A stretch of 64,000 nt of DNA from Bradyrhizobium oropedii (GTDB taxonomy: Bacteria; Pseudomonadota; Alphaproteobacteria; Rhizobiales; Xanthobacteraceae). This document shows positions 34,064 through 42,020 of this stretch, piece by piece. The DNA lies in contig NZ_JACMYO010000017.1 in assembly GCF_020889685.1 (NCBI RefSeq), positions 1 through 64,000 on the forward strand, given 5' to 3'. A program made the translations under genes and the position numbers. The notes below the pieces were generated by a model that searched no databases, was not told the DNA's origin, and was given only the letters and a program-made list of their open reading frames with translations. Every line of letters begins with the position of its first letter. The first letter of the stretch is position 1.

Positions 34064-35137
34064 TCAGGTCTCATCCGATTGCAGACGGCCGGTATCGGCC
34101 AGCGCCGGGCTCTCGTCGCGCAGACGGCGCCTGGTCCACCAATCGACCACGAGCTTGCCGATGCCGAGCACAAAGCCCTGCGGCGCCAGCATCACGGTGG
34201 CGAGCAGAAGCACGCCCATCAGCACCAGCGCCGCCTGCTGGCTGTAGACCGTGATGGTCTGGAAGCCGAACAGCAGCAGGAACGAGCCGACCAGCGTCGC
34301 GGTCAGATCGTTGCGTCCGGAGAACGCGACCCACACGATCGGCATCGCCGCCGCCGGCAGGCCGATGCTCGACGGCGTGATGAACTGCCCCCAGGACGTG
34401 TACAGCGCACCGCTGAGGCCGGCGAGGCCGCTGCCGATCACGAATGTCAGGAGCTGATACTTTCGGACGTCATAGCCGAGCATTTCGGCGCGTTGCGGAT
34501 TTTCACGCGTCGCCACGATCACATTTCCAACGCTCGAGTTCACCAGCATCCGCAGCGCGATGTAGACGATCACGATCAGCGCGATCATGAGGTAGTAGAG
34601 CGCCGATCCCTCGATATCGAAGCTGCCGACGGTGAGCGGGTCCATTCCCTTCATGCCGTTGAAACCGTTCAGGCGCGCCGGACCGATATGCCATTCGGGT
34701 CCGGCGGTCTGCCCGAGGAAGAACGCAAGCACCAGCGTCGCCGACAACGTCACGATGCCGAAAAAGATGCCGCTGATCCCACCCCAGATCATGAAATAAC
34801 CGAGGATCCCCGCCGCGATCATCGCGACGATAACCGAGAGGACGAGCGCTGCGATCGTCGCCGTCCCTCCGCCCATGTTGATGGCGAGCACGCCATAACC
34901 GTAGCCGGCGATGCCGAAGAAGAAGGTCTGGCCGAACGACAGCATGCCGCCGTACCCCCACATCAGGCACAGCCCAAGCGCCATGAAGATCCAGATCAGG
35001 AAGTAAGCGAAATTGCCGACATCATAGGAATCGGCCAACAGCGGGTAGATCAGCGCGCCCGCCAGCACGGCAAGGAAGCACGACCAGAATATCTTGCCCC
35101 GTCCGAGCGTCTGCGGGCCGTCGAGCAGCTTCAACAT
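34064..35137 (-). CDS. Urt/Liv-type ABC permease (LivM/UrtC-like)
   Basis: 357 residues, about ten membrane helices. Motifs LCLMWGYGGMLSFGQTFFFGIAG split by short loops, and ENPQRAEMLGYDVRKYQ, are typical of UrtC/LivM. The ATG at 35137 follows the LivH-like stop by 13 bp. A hydrophilic tail (TRRRLRDESPALADTGRLQ) ends the protein. Confidence 0.9.
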   Translation of the reverse strand: MLKLLDGPQTLGRGKIFWSCFLAVLAGALIYPLLADSYDVGNFAYFLIWIFMALGLCLMWGYGGMLSFGQTFFFGIAGYGYGVLAINMGGGTATIAALVLSVIVAMIAAGILGYFMIWGGISGIFFGIVTLSATLVLAFFLGQTAGPEWHIGPARLNGFNGMKGMDPLTVGSFDIEGSALYYLMIALIVIVYIALRMLVNSSVGNVIVATRENPQRAEMLGYDVRKYQLLTFVIGSGLAGLSGALYTSWGQFITPSSIGLPAAAMPIVWVAFSGRNDLTATLVGSFLLLFGFQTITVYSQQAALVLMGVLLLATVMLAPQGFVLGIGKLVVDWWTRRRLRDESPALADTGRLQSDET

Positions 35138-35150
35138 CAGAAATTCCCGT

Positions 35151-36017
35151 CTAGCGCCCACGACGAACCAGGACGCTGGATAGCCCTTCAGGCAGCACAC
35201 GAATGATCAGGATGACGGCAAACAGCATGCCGATCTGACCGATGATCTGTCCGTAGCTCGCATTCAGCGCCATCCTGATCATCGCCAGGAACACGGCAGC
35301 CGGCGCGGTTCCGAGCAAGACATTGGCGCCGCCGATCACCACGGTGACAAAGCTCTCGACCACGAAGGTCGCGCCCATGGTCGGGATCAGCGTCATGGTC
35401 GGCGCGTAGAGCGCGCCACAGAGTCCCGCGAGCGCTGTGCCGATCCCGAAGCTGATGGAATAGATGCGGCCGGTGCGCGCGCCGAGCGCCTTCGCCATGG
35501 CGGCGTTCTGCATCGTTGCCCGCGCGATCACGCCGAAGCGTGTCTTCATGAAGATGATGTAGAGCCCGGCCAGCACCGCCACCGCGCAGCCGAACAGAAC
35601 GAGGCGGTAGGTCGAGAACGTGTAGCCGCCGATCGCAAAGCTTCCCTCCGGCGTGCCGATGCCGCGCACCGCGGAGCCGACGATCAGCAGCATCGACTGC
35701 GTCACGATCAGGCTGAGGCCCCAAGTGGCGAGCAGCGAGTCGAGCGGACGCTTGTAGAACCGCCGCACGACCAGGAACTCGACGATCATGCCGATGATCC
35801 CCGCGGTCAGCGCCGCCAGGATCTGGGCGATCGGGAGCGGCACGCCGAGATTGACGAGGCCTACGGTGACATAGGCTCCGCACATGATGAACTCGCCATG
35901 CGCCATGTTGATGACGCCCATCATGCCGAACACGATGGCAAGGCCCGCCGCGGACAGGATCAGGAACGCGAACACGTCGGCGAACTGATAGAATACCGAG
36001 AAGAGTTCAGCCGACAT
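35151..36017 (-). CDS. Urt/Liv-type ABC permease (LivH/UrtB-like)
   Basis: 288 residues, about eight membrane helices. The N-terminal motif MMGVINMAHGEFIMCGAYV and the C-terminal FVVESFVTVVIGGANVLLG are of the LivH/UrtB class. The ATG at 36017 has GGAGAGC upstream; a GTG at 36035 is less likely. It is the membrane partner of the UrtC-like protein. Confidence 0.9.
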   Translation of the reverse strand: MSAELFSVFYQFADVFAFLILSAAGLAIVFGMMGVINMAHGEFIMCGAYVTVGLVNLGVPLPIAQILAALTAGIIGMIVEFLVVRRFYKRPLDSLLATWGLSLIVTQSMLLIVGSAVRGIGTPEGSFAIGGYTFSTYRLVLFGCAVAVLAGLYIIFMKTRFGVIARATMQNAAMAKALGARTGRIYSISFGIGTALAGLCGALYAPTMTLIPTMGATFVVESFVTVVIGGANVLLGTAPAAVFLAMIRMALNASYGQIIGQIGMLFAVILIIRVLPEGLSSVLVRRGR

Positions 36018-36111
36018 TCCGCTCTCCGTGATCACGGCGCCGCATCATTGCGGCGCCGGTTCGCTTGGAAGTCATGACGCACGACGCGAGCAAGATTCGT
36101 GCCCGCGTGCG

Positions 36112-37350
36112 TCACGATTTACTGGGAAGATGACTCGGCGTGTACTGATCCTTGTCGTTCTTCTTGGTGAGATCGCAGCCGATCTCGCCCAACCAATATG
36201 GCTGGATCGTCCCGTAGTCCTTCTCGACGGTCACCTCATGCTTGGGCCCGACCGAGATCAGGCGCATGCGGTGAGACGTATGCTGGCTCTTCGGATCGAT
36301 GCAGACCTTGCCTTCCGGAGCGTCGATACAGGCATCGCCTGACGCGATCACCTTGCGCACGTCATCGAGCTTGGTCGACTTCGCCTTCTCGACCAGCGCC
36401 TTGTACATGTAGAGCGCGTTATAGGCGTTGTAGCCCATATCGTTGATGTAGAGCTCGTCGGGGAACTTGGCGTGCCAGCGCTTCTTGAAGTCGTTGGCTT
36501 CGGGGGTGTCGATCTCCTCGAACCAGTTCGCAGTTGCATGCATGTTGTTGAGCGCCGGCGGCTTGAACCGCTTGTGCTCGAAGCCAAGCATGACCTTGAT
36601 CGACGACCCCATCGGCAGGTTGAGATTGGCGGCAGCCGCCTGTTCGAAGAACGAATCCTGCGCGGCGCCGACATTGATCGTCAGCAACCAGTCCGGCTTC
36701 GCCTTCTGGATGTTCTGGATCGTCTGCGCGAACTGCGACACACCGAGCGGGATGAATTCCTCGCCCACCACCTCACCGCCGAGGTCCTTCATGATCTTCC
36801 GATTCCACTCTGCGGAGATCTGACCAAAATTATAGTCGGCGGCGATCACATAGACTTTCTTGCCGAACTTCTCGACCATCCAGGGAATCAGGGTCGAGAA
36901 CTGCTGCTCCGGCACCGCGCCCATGCTGATCATGCTGGCGTCGCAGACGCCGCCTTCATACTGGTTCGTATAGAAGTACGGCGTGGTGGTGCGATCGACG
37001 ATCGGACGCAACGCCTCACGCGAGGCCGACGTGATGCCGCCGATCAGAACGTCAACCTTGTCGCGATTGAGCAACCGCCGGCCGAATTCCTGATAGCGAG
37101 CGTTGTCGCCTTGCGGATCGAGATGGATCAGCTCGATCTGCCGGCCGAGAATGCCGCCGCTCTTGTTGATCTCCTCGACCGCCAGCTGCGAGCCGTGCAG
37201 CTTCGGCATGCCCATGAACGCGAGGTCGCCGGAGACGTCCTCCAGCAAGCCGACCTTCAGCGGCGGTTCTGCCGCCTGCGCGCTACCTATTGCCGCCGTT
37301 CCGAGCACGGCGGCAAGCAAAGCCATTTCGACTATACGCCCCGAATTCAT
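36112..37350 (-). CDS. Urea/short-amide-type ABC transporter substrate-binding protein
   Basis: 412 residues with a Sec signal ending AQAAEPP. The mature protein has the UrtA/FmdD/AmiC-like type I fold: PLKVGLLEDVSGDLAFMG, INKSGGILGRQIELIHLD, and the pocket-forming YFYTNQYEGGVCDASMISMG. Its position between an FmdA-type formamidase gene and Urt-type permeases suggests that it binds formamide, acetamide, urea or similar. It resembles the fmd operon of methylotrophs (FmdDEF transporter plus FmdA), though that is from memory. Confidence 0.88.
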   Translation of the reverse strand: MNSGRIVEMALLAAVLGTAAIGSAQAAEPPLKVGLLEDVSGDLAFMGMPKLHGSQLAVEEINKSGGILGRQIELIHLDPQGDNARYQEFGRRLLNRDKVDVLIGGITSASREALRPIVDRTTTPYFYTNQYEGGVCDASMISMGAVPEQQFSTLIPWMVEKFGKKVYVIAADYNFGQISAEWNRKIMKDLGGEVVGEEFIPLGVSQFAQTIQNIQKAKPDWLLTINVGAAQDSFFEQAAAANLNLPMGSSIKVMLGFEHKRFKPPALNNMHATANWFEEIDTPEANDFKKRWHAKFPDELYINDMGYNAYNALYMYKALVEKAKSTKLDDVRKVIASGDACIDAPEGKVCIDPKSQHTSHRMRLISVGPKHEVTVEKDYGTIQPYWLGEIGCDLTKKNDKDQYTPSHLPSKS

Positions 37351-37383
37351 CGCAATGTTCCTTGTCGTTGAGGATGTTGGAAG

Positions 37384-38379
37384 TCACGCCTTGAGGTAAT
37401 TCTTCAGGATCGACGCACCCATCGTGTATTTGGGGTCGACCATGTTGCCGAGCCGCATGCGGCCGGCCTGACTGAGCAGCATGTAGGCGTCGATCTCATC
37501 GAAGCCGTATTCGGCGCTCATCCACCGCACCAGCTCGCGATAGGCGATCCGCGCCGCGTCCTCGAGCGGTCGCGCGCTGCCGATCGTCATGATGAAGTCG
37601 CGCGTTTCGAGCCGCGGCCAGGCAAAGCTCCAATTCTTGATCAGGTCGATCTGCAGCGTCACGGTCGCGCGCTGCTCGAGCGCAACGCCCGAGAGCTCGC
37701 CATCACCCTGGGTGGCGTGGCAGTCGCCGACATAGAGCAGCCCACCCTCGCTGTGCACCGGAAAATAGATGATCGCGCCGGGAGCGACGTCGGGCAGATC
37801 CATGTTGCCGCCGTGATAATCGGGCTGCAGCGAGGAGATCGCCTCGATCTCGGGCGACACGCCGATGGTGCCGATGAACGGCTCGTAGGGCAGCGTGATC
37901 TTGTCGTTCCAGCGCACACCGTTGCGGTCGACATGCAGCTTCTTGACGCGTTCGGGCAACGGCGGATTAAGCAGCGCCGTCGACGCGGTCCCGACCAGGC
38001 CGCCGAACTCCGGAATGATGCAGGTGGTCCCGGCGGGCTGCGCGCCACGGGTCTCGACGTCGCGGATATAGACGGCGAGACAATCGCCCTTCCTGGCGCC
38101 CTTCACCGCGATCGGCCCGCATTGCGGGTTCAAATAAGGGAAGTTGAGCTTCGCGGTGGGGCTGTCGCTTTCGCTGGTCAGCACGCCGCCGAAGGCATCT
38201 TCAGTCTCGACGACGACCACGCCGCCCGGATCAATCGCCAGGGTCGGCTTGGCATAGGGTCCATAGACGTAATGGAAGCCGCCCTGTTGCTCGATCGTAA
38301 GACTATGGGTCGTGCCGGTCGTCCCCTTGGCGACGGCGCGCTTGGCCATGATGGAACTCTTCAACCAATCTTCGGTCAT
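37384..38379 (-). CDS. FmdA-type acetamidase/formamidase
   Basis: 331 residues. It belongs to the acetamidase/formamidase (FmdA/AmdA) family: FHYVYGPYAKPTLAIDPGGVV, then LNPQCGPIAVKGARKGD, the metal-site-like GGNMDLPDVAPGA and VHSEGGLLYVGDCHATQGDGE. The ATG has GAGGAG nine bases upstream. It converts formamide or acetamide to ammonia and the acid. It lies 17 bp from the amidase stop and 33 bp from the binding protein start, so amidase, FmdA and transporter read as one transcript from 39797. Confidence 0.9.
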   Translation of the reverse strand: MTEDWLKSSIMAKRAVAKGTTGTTHSLTIEQQGGFHYVYGPYAKPTLAIDPGGVVVVETEDAFGGVLTSESDSPTAKLNFPYLNPQCGPIAVKGARKGDCLAVYIRDVETRGAQPAGTTCIIPEFGGLVGTASTALLNPPLPERVKKLHVDRNGVRWNDKITLPYEPFIGTIGVSPEIEAISSLQPDYHGGNMDLPDVAPGAIIYFPVHSEGGLLYVGDCHATQGDGELSGVALEQRATVTLQIDLIKNWSFAWPRLETRDFIMTIGSARPLEDAARIAYRELVRWMSAEYGFDEIDAYMLLSQAGRMRLGNMVDPKYTMGASILKNYLKA

Positions 38380-38396
38380 GCGAACGGCTCCTCAAC

Positions 38397-39797
38397 TCAG
38401 ATCGCGGGATGGCGCTTGTGCCAGTCGGTGACGCGCTGGAAGGCATCGCCCGCGCGGACGAGGCTTGCTTCGTCGAAGTGCCGTCCGACGAACTGGAAGG
38501 CGACGGGACCGCCGTTCGGCGCGAAGCCGCCGGGAAGCGTCACGGTCGGGCTCCCCGTCATGTCGAGCGGACAGGTGAAGCGCAGCAGCCCGGTGATCAG
38601 TGACGGGTCCTCACCCAGTGCCGCCATCTTGGCCAATGTCGGCGCAGCGAAGGCCTGGGCCGGAACCGCGATCAGATCGACCGTCTCGAACAGCAGCCGC
38701 ACCGCGCCGCGAAACGCTTCGCGCCGCAGCACGATCTTCTGATAGTCCATGCCGGACTGCGCCCGACCGAGATCGAGCAAGCCTGCAAGCGCCGGACCGT
38801 ATTCGTCCTTGCGTGCGGGATAGGTCGCTTCGTGCGCAACCGCCACCTCGATGCCGCACAGTGGGAACCAGTCCTCGATCACGGCCTTCGGATCGGGAAA
38901 TGTGATGTCCTTGATTGTCGCGCCGAGATCGGCCGCGACACGCAGGCCCTCACTGAGCACCTTGCCGGCAGGCTCATCGGTGCCCTCGCTGGTCCAGCGC
39001 CGATCGACCCCGATCGTCACGCCGCGCAAATCTCCGGTCAGGCCGGCGAGATAATCGGGCACGGGCAGCGGCACGGACGTGGTGTCGTTCGGATCCCGGC
39101 CCGCGATCACGGCGAGGATCGCACCGCAATCGGCCGCGCTGCGCGCCATCGGTCCGATGTGATCCAACGTGGCGGCGAGTTCGAAAGCACCGTAACGGCT
39201 GACGCGGCCCCAGGTCGGCTTCAGCCCGGTGATGCCATTGGCGGCCGAGGGAAACCGGATCGAACCGCCCGTGTCGGTTCCCAGTGAGCCGAAGCAGAGC
39301 CCCGCCGCGGTGGCGACGCCGGAACCGCTCGAAGACGCGCCGGACCACAGATCGGCATTCCACGGATTCTTCGGCGGATCGATCTTCGGGTGATGATCCG
39401 CATAGGCACCTTCGGTCTGCTGCAGCTTGCCGAGGATAACAGCACCGGCCTCCTTCAGCCGCGCGACGACCGTGGCGTCCTCGCTCGGACGAAAGTCCCG
39501 ATGAATGGTCATGCCGTGCGCGGCCGGCGCGCCCTTGGCCCAGCACAAATCCTTGACGGCGATCGGCACGCCGTGCAGCGGCCCCTTGATCTTGCCGGAT
39601 GCGATCTCCTTCTCGGCTGCGGCGGCTTCGGAAAGCGCTGCATCACCCATCACATAGGCGTAGCTCTTGAGCTGGCTGTCGAGCTGCTCGATCCGCCCGA
39701 GCATCGCCTTGGTCACCTCGACCGGCGAGAGCTTCCTTGACTGGATTTGCTGCCCGACCTCGATGAGCCCGAGATAGTGAAGATCCGTCGTCGACAT
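38397..39797 (-). CDS. Amidase signature family hydrolase, paralogue 2
   Basis: 466 residues. The triad K82 (AVKDLCW), S155 (GASSSGSG) and S179 (GTDTGGSIRFPS) is at exactly the same positions as in the amidase at 30396-31799. The two also share GPLHGVPI, KPTWGRVSRYG and the final TDWHKRHP. It is the first gene of the FmdA/transporter operon and is divergent from the AmiC/AmiR-like regulators, so its substrate is probably among the amides they sense. A GATGAG sequence precedes the ATG. Confidence 0.91.
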   Translation of the reverse strand: MSTTDLHYLGLIEVGQQIQSRKLSPVEVTKAMLGRIEQLDSQLKSYAYVMGDAALSEAAAAEKEIASGKIKGPLHGVPIAVKDLCWAKGAPAAHGMTIHRDFRPSEDATVVARLKEAGAVILGKLQQTEGAYADHHPKIDPPKNPWNADLWSGASSSGSGVATAAGLCFGSLGTDTGGSIRFPSAANGITGLKPTWGRVSRYGAFELAATLDHIGPMARSAADCGAILAVIAGRDPNDTTSVPLPVPDYLAGLTGDLRGVTIGVDRRWTSEGTDEPAGKVLSEGLRVAADLGATIKDITFPDPKAVIEDWFPLCGIEVAVAHEATYPARKDEYGPALAGLLDLGRAQSGMDYQKIVLRREAFRGAVRLLFETVDLIAVPAQAFAAPTLAKMAALGEDPSLITGLLRFTCPLDMTGSPTVTLPGGFAPNGGPVAFQFVGRHFDEASLVRAGDAFQRVTDWHKRHPAI

Positions 39798-39867
39798 CGT
39801 TTCTCATCCCCGCACTTGGCACGACGCAAGCGCAGGCACTGCCCACCACCGCGCATGCGCCTCCGGC

Positions 39868-39891
39868 TTGGCGACACGGGTGTGTCGCCAA
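39868..39891. promoter_or_regulatory. 24-bp perfect inverted repeat in divergent promoter
   Basis: Arms TTGGCGACAC and GTGTCGCCAA around GGGT, followed by ATTTATTT on the plus strand. It begins 71 bp upstream of the amidase start. As DNA it could be an operator; as minus-strand RNA it is a strong hairpin in the 5' leader of the amidase operon. Confidence 0.6.
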
Positions 39892-40080
39892 TTTATTTGG
39901 CGGCAAAAGCAAAAAGCCACCCGCCCCTCCAAAACGAAGGTGACGAATGGCCCAAATGCCGCGGCTATGATCTATCGCTAGGGTCCGGGATCGAACGGAG
40001 CACTCTGCGCGGCGATCGGGACGTCATCGGCCAAATCGACGCACGCAAGGTTCGACAGGAAGCCCTGTAGGAGAAAATTC

Positions 40081-40090
40081 TAAGGAGGTG
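40081..40090 (+). promoter_or_regulatory. Perfect Shine-Dalgarno without an assigned gene
   Basis: TAAGGAGGTG is a full complement to the usual 16S rRNA 3' end. GTG at 40090 is too close. A TTG at 40100 opens a frame that runs on in a shadow frame of the next gene. The AmiC-like gene cannot start here, because its frame has a TGA at 40206. Confidence 0.45.
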
Positions 40091-40217
40091 TGCAGCGCGT
40101 TGTCAACGAGGCTGGCTGCACAAATTTCGCAACGTGCATGCGCAGCAAAACGGCATGACCTCTTGCACCGACCTCTGCGAAGATGGTTTCCTTCGAGAGT
40201 TGCACTGAAAGTCGTCG

Positions 40218-41381
40218 ATGACAAAGCCGTCCATTCCCGTTGGCATCATCTGCTCGCAGCACGGGCCTTATCAGGCCATGGGGCGCGAGATCCTCAAGAG
40301 CGCCATGATGGCGGTCGACGAAATCAACAGCCAGGACGAGTTCGACTTCGCGATATCTGCGCATGTCCGCGATCCCCGCGGAATCATTTCGGAATACCAC
40401 ACGGTCTGCGACGACCTCATTCGCAACGTCGGGGTCGAGCACATCATCGGCTGCTACACTTCGGCGTCCCGCAAGCAGGTGCTTCCGATCGTCGAGCGCA
40501 CCGACCGCCTGCTCTGGTATCCGGCGCGCTACGAGGGCTTCGAATGCTCCGACAACGTCATCTATGTCGGTGCCTCGCCCAATCACAACGTACTGCCGCT
40601 GGTGCGCTACGTGCTCGACAATCTGTCGCGCGAGATCTTCTGCGTCGGCTCAAACTATGTCTGGACCTGGGAAACCAATCGCGTCACCCGCGAGCTGGTG
40701 ACGGCGGCGCAGGGACGTATTCTCGCCGAGCGCCTGCTCGAACTCGGCGAAAGCGCAGTCACGCACATCGTCGACGAGATCGTGCGGCGCCGGCCGCCGG
40801 TCGTGTTCAACACGCTGGTCGGCAGTTCGAGCTATGACTTCATCCGCGCCTTTCATGCCGCAACCGCCGCGGCAGGCCTCGACATCCCGATGCTGAGCTG
40901 CAGCCTGTGCGAGCCCGAGCTCAAGATCGCGGGCCCGGCATCGGCCGGCTGCATCACCTCGTCGGCCTATTTCGAAAGCATTCGCCTGCCCGAAAACCGG
41001 GCCTTCGTCGCGCGCTGGAAGGCGCGTTACGGCGAACACAGCAGCCCATCCGTGGACGGGCAATCCGCCTATGTCGCGGTCTATCTGCTGGCCCGCGCAC
41101 TACAGCGCGCCGGCACATCCGACATCGGCGAGGTGCGGCGCGCTGCAGCCGGCCATCGCTACAATTCGCCGCAAGGTCCAGTCTGGATCGACGGCAGCAA
41201 CAATCACTGCGTCCTGACGCCGCGGCTCGCCGTCTCCAACGCCGATGGACAGTTCGACATCTTCTGGGAAGCTGAAGCTCCGGTTAAGCCGGATCCCTAT
41301 CTGACGCAGCTCGACATCGCCGCCAGCCCCGCAAGGGATGGAACGCTGCCGAATGCGCCGCACTTGCGGGTTGTGAAATGA
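40218..41381 (+). CDS. AmiC-like amide-sensing regulator (periplasmic-binding fold, no signal)
   Basis: 387 residues. It has a type I binding fold, starting PVGIICSQHGPYQAMGREI, and lacks a signal peptide, so it is cytoplasmic. With INSQDEFDFAISAHVRDPRG and CYTSASRKQVLPIVERTDRLLWYPARYEGFEC it resembles AmiC, the amide sensor that holds AmiR inactive in Pseudomonas. Its stop overlaps the AmiR-like start (ATGA), exactly as expected for a sensor/antiterminator pair. It is divergent from the amidase/FmdA/transporter operon, which it most likely controls. Confidence 0.87.
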   Translation: MTKPSIPVGIICSQHGPYQAMGREILKSAMMAVDEINSQDEFDFAISAHVRDPRGIISEYHTVCDDLIRNVGVEHIIGCYTSASRKQVLPIVERTDRLLWYPARYEGFECSDNVIYVGASPNHNVLPLVRYVLDNLSREIFCVGSNYVWTWETNRVTRELVTAAQGRILAERLLELGESAVTHIVDEIVRRRPPVVFNTLVGSSSYDFIRAFHAATAAAGLDIPMLSCSLCEPELKIAGPASAGCITSSAYFESIRLPENRAFVARWKARYGEHSSPSVDGQSAYVAVYLLARALQRAGTSDIGEVRRAAAGHRYNSPQGPVWIDGSNNHCVLTPRLAVSNADGQFDIFWEAEAPVKPDPYLTQLDIAASPARDGTLPNAPHLRVVK

Positions 41382-41965
41382 GCAAACCGTCTTCATTCTC
41401 ATTGCGCGGGCGCAAGGCGCTCATTGCCATCAAGGACGAGCGCGACGCCACGATCGTCAGGCGGCAGTTCGAGCGTCTCGGGATCGACATCGTCACATGG
41501 GATGGTGGCGCCAATATCGACTGTCGACCGGATGTGACGCTGATCGACGACGAGTTCCTGCCGCTCACCTCGCCGGCCCAACGCGCGGCGCTTGGACGAA
41601 GCCCGGTCATCGCCCTGCTCGGCACCGAGACGCCGAGCCGCCTGAAGCTGGTGCTCGACCTCGATCCGGCCTCGTTCCTGGTCAAGCCGCTGCGCTCGGC
41701 CGGTATCTATGCTGCGCTCGTGCTGGCCTTCGAACGAAGCGAACGCACCAGCGAGCTGAAACAGCAGGTGGTGAAACTCGAACAGCGGCTTCGATCCCGT
41801 CGCGTCGTGCTCGCCGCAGTTCTCCAGGTCATGCACACCCATGCGCTGGCCGAGCCGGCCGCCTTTGCGCTGATCCGGCGGGCCGCCATGGAGCAGCGCA
41901 AGACGATCGAGGAACTCTCGGCCGAGATCACGGCAAACGGCTCCCTGCCCCGGGCAACCGGATAG
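41378..41965 (+). CDS. AmiR-like ANTAR antiterminator
   Basis: 195 residues. The N-terminal ~125 residues are a degenerate receiver domain: LIDDEF and VKPL are left, but the phosphoacceptor pattern is weak, as in AmiR. A coiled coil (SELKQQVVKLEQRLRSR) leads to the three-helix ANTAR RNA-binding domain (VVLAAVLQVMHTHALAEPAAFALIRRAAM). The ATG overlaps the AmiC-like stop by four bases. In the known system AmiC releases AmiR when amide binds, and AmiR prevents termination in the operon leader RNA. Confidence 0.88.
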   Translation: MSKPSSFSLRGRKALIAIKDERDATIVRRQFERLGIDIVTWDGGANIDCRPDVTLIDDEFLPLTSPAQRAALGRSPVIALLGTETPSRLKLVLDLDPASFLVKPLRSAGIYAALVLAFERSERTSELKQQVVKLEQRLRSRRVVLAAVLQVMHTHALAEPAAFALIRRAAMEQRKTIEELSAEITANGSLPRATG

Positions 41966-42020
41966 ACCGGCATCGCCGTTCTCTCCACGCGCACCGGTCA
42001 CCGCTTCGCCCGAAGGCGAT

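Larger units (their letters stand above)
39798..40217. other. Divergent promoter region of the amide operon
   Basis: 420 bp between the amidase operon (minus) and the AmiC-like gene (plus). It contains a 24-bp perfect palindrome (39868-39891), a 10-base perfect Shine-Dalgarno match (40081-40090) and an inverted repeat with 7-bp arms (GTGCAGC, 40090-40096; GCTGCAC, 40115-40121). Since the second regulator is an ANTAR antiterminator, a leader RNA on the minus strand is expected; I searched by eye for twin hexaloop hairpins of the AxxGxx kind and found none that pair convincingly. Confidence 0.5.

Noticed and set aside
33335-35206. A 623-codon plus-strand frame opposite the Urt-like ATPase and permease genes
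   Set aside because: Covers two real genes on the other strand and is rich in His/Arg/Gln/Asp as expected for the antisense of permease genes.
39817-39831. Sigma-54-like promoter TGGCACGACGCAAGC (plus strand)
   Set aside because: GG and GC have the right spacing, but the -12 box has AA in place of TT, and the site is almost 400 bp from the next plus-strand gene.
39985-40010. tRNA T-arm-like sequence (minus strand GTTCGATCCCGGACC)
   Set aside because: The stem does not pair properly and no acceptor or anticodon arm is found nearby.
39798-40080. ANTAR twin-hexaloop leader RNA upstream of the amidase operon
   Set aside because: Hexamers of the AxxGxx type exist (AGAGTG, ATAGAT), but their flanks do not pair. 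Folding software is needed before a claim is made.
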